From assembly GCA_017538685.1 (NCBI GenBank), contig JAFYIK010000135.1, positions 1 to 7,712 of the forward strand: 7,712 bases of DNA. Reading direction: 5' to 3'. A program made the position numbers and the translations under genes. This document shows positions 6,787 through 7,712 of this stretch, piece after piece. Below the pieces are notes generated by a model that searched no databases, was not told the DNA's origin, and was given only the letters and a program-made list of their open reading frames with translations. The stretch's first letter is position 1; the number at the start of each line of letters is the position of its first letter. The stretch comes from Bacteroidales bacterium (GTDB taxonomy: Bacteria; Bacteroidota; Bacteroidia; Bacteroidales; UBA932).

Positions 6787-7421
6787 TTCTCTTTCCTCAG
6801 AATTTTGTCTATCATTCCGTACGAGAGGGCCTCGTCCGCGCTCATCCAATAGTTGCGGTCACCGTCGATGAAGACCTTGTCCAGCGGCTGTCCGCTGTGC
6901 TCGGCGATAATGCTGAAGAGTTCGCGGCGGCACTTCTCAATCTCGCGCGCCTCGATGAGGATATCCTCCGCCTGGCCTTTCACCCCGCCGAGAGGCTGGT
7001 GAATCATAACCCTTGAGTGCGGAAGCGCGCTGCGCTTTCCCTTCGCGCCTGCGCAGAGAAGGACGCTGCCCATGGACGCCGCCATTCCCGTGCAGACCGT
7101 CGCCACGTCGGGCTCAATCAACTGCAGGGTGTCGTAGATACCCAAGCCGGAACTACACACACCGCCGGGTGTGTTCAGGTAGAGGGAGATGTCCGCCTTA
7201 GGATCAAGCGAGGCGAGGTACAGGAGTTGCGCCTGCACGATGTTCGCCACGTCGTCGTCGATGGGGCATCCAAGCCAGACGATGCGGTCGTTGAGAAGGC
7301 GGGAGAAGATCCCGTCCACGGTGTTGGGATTCACTTGCGCGGAGACTGCTCCGGCGTAACGGTCCAGCGTATTGCTGCTGATGCCTCTTCCGAGGCTCGC
7401 GTACTTTTCAAAGTCTGTCAT
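6783..7421 (-). CDS. clpP: ATP-dependent Clp protease proteolytic subunit
   Basis: A 212-residue serine peptidase that forms the barrel of the ClpXP protease in the cytoplasm. The catalytic triad is intact: Ser116 in GMAASMGS, His141 in MIHQP and Asp188 in DGDRNYW. RSALPHSRVMIHQPLGG (130-146) and SADEALSYGMID (194-205) are typical. The N-terminus MTDFEKYA resembles Bacteroides ClpP, supporting the ATG at 7421, although no clear ribosome binding site lies in the 14-base gap before it. The segment before FSRLL (about residues 24-38), which forms the axial gate loop in other ClpPs, looks shorter and different. The oxyanion-side motif reads NTPGG (83-87) rather than the usual NSPGG. The stop overlaps the clpX start, so the pair should be cotranslated. 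Confidence 0.95.
   Translation of the reverse strand: MTDFEKYASLGRGISSNTLDRYAGAVSAQVNPNTVDGIFSRLLNDRIVWLGCPIDDDVANIVQAQLLYLASLDPKADISLYLNTPGGVCSSGLGIYDTLQLIEPDVATVCTGMAASMGSVLLCAGAKGKRSALPHSRVMIHQPLGGVKGQAEDILIEAREIEKCRRELFSIIAEHSGQPLDKVFIDGDRNYWMSADEALSYGMIDKILRKEK
6792..6798 (-). promoter_or_regulatory. Ribosome binding site that fixes the clpX start
   Basis: Read on the minus strand, GAGGAAA lies five bases before the ATG at 6786, inside the last codons of clpP. With the ATGA overlap it makes 6786 a better start than the ATG at 6849, which would overlap clpP by 67 bases. A second in-frame ATG at 6774 would remove only four residues. Confidence 0.6.
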
Positions 7422-7435
7422 ATGTCTAGTGTCGT

Positions 7436-7712
7436 TTAGTATCCAATACGGTTATGCTTGTTCGCATCTGCGAGAGTCTCTTCGTCGCAGTACTTGCGCA
7501 GTTCGGCGAGGTCCGCCCTGCTGCCGCTGAGAACGTAGCCGACTGCGGCCTTGCGGGCGATATTCTCGATGTTGCCTCCCGAGAAGGTGTACTCCTTGCC
7601 AAGGACGGAGGCGTCCTCCTCGGTGAGACCGTCTATCATAGACCTCCAAATCTTCGCCCTGGTTTCCGCCTCCGGGGTGGAGAACTCCACCTTGAAGATG
7701 AAACGGCGGGCA
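7436..7712 (-). CDS. AAA-type ATPase, C-terminal part (partial)
   Basis: The last 91 residues of a protein that continues beyond the window edge. It starts within ARRFIFKVEF, where the paired arginines followed by F-x-F-K fit the end of an AAA+ core domain (arginine-finger region and following strand). Next come STPEAETRAKIWRSMI and TFSGGNIENIARKA (about 42-55), the classic helical lid with the sensor-2 region of AAA-type ATPases. The tail ends in CDEETLADANKHNRIGY. This matches the C-terminus of a family of Bacteroidota AAA ATPases with no agreed function; the Walker motifs and any N-terminal domain are not visible. The ATG at 7690 is an internal methionine codon, not the start. The stop lies 14 bases before clpP on the same strand, so an operon with clpP and clpX is likely. 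Confidence 0.75.
   Translation of the reverse strand, partial: ARRFIFKVEFSTPEAETRAKIWRSMIDGLTEEDASVLGKEYTFSGGNIENIARKAAVGYVLSGSRADLAELRKYCDEETLADANKHNRIGY

Noticed and set aside
6787..6849. Longer N-terminus for ClpX starting at ATG 6849
   Set aside because: The extra residues lie inside clpP, show no zinc-binding cysteines or other conservation, and the ATG at 6786 has a ribosome binding site and the ATGA overlap.
6022..6852. Long open frame (276 codons) on the plus strand opposite clpX
   Set aside because: It is antisense to a clear ClpX with intact motifs. The translation is low in recognisable domains and reflects GC-rich codon usage.
1..7712. CRISPR arrays, tRNA genes, insertion sequences or long direct repeats
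   Set aside because: None was seen by eye; nearly every base is accounted for by protein-coding genes.

Overview
The window looks like a chromosomal piece of a GC-rich member of the Bacteroidota, probably order Bacteroidales. The evidence is a GH92 mannosidase lipoprotein, a CotH-domain lipoprotein with a lipobox, a PdxB with Bacteroidales-like motifs, a ClpP whose N-terminus resembles Bacteroides ClpP, and start sites that mostly lack a strong Shine-Dalgarno sequence. The genus cannot be read from this window. Coding density is close to 100 percent. No RNA gene, CRISPR array, insertion sequence or intergenic stretch longer than about 20 bases is visible.

Plus strand (1-5722): a tightly packed gene train whose neighbours overlap or lie at most 3 bases apart. 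In order it holds the last 13 codons of a gene that is probably transketolase, rpiB (ribose-5-phosphate isomerase B), truB (tRNA pseudouridine-55 synthase, non-ATG start inside rpiB), a GH92 alpha-mannosidase lipoprotein, a CotH-kinase-like lipoprotein, and pdxB (erythronate-4-phosphate dehydrogenase). Transketolase and RpiB belong to the non-oxidative pentose phosphate pathway, which yields erythrose 4-phosphate. PdxB acts on a product of erythrose 4-phosphate in vitamin B6 synthesis. The two envelope lipoproteins in between have no obvious metabolic link to these genes.

Minus strand (7712-5689): the C-terminal part of an AAA-type ATPase, then clpP, then clpX, with a 14-base gap and an ATGA overlap. 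The ClpX has no N-terminal zinc-binding domain, has a changed residue just after the Walker B glutamate, and is paired with a ClpP whose N-terminal axial-loop region looks short. The upstream AAA gene differs from the usual trigger factor-clpP-clpX order. This is the best candidate in the window for something unusual: either a specialised second Clp protease set or a divergent main copy.

The two gene trains meet tail to tail. The 3' ends of pdxB and clpX overlap by 34 bases, and the PdxB C-terminal domain stops abruptly inside that overlap.
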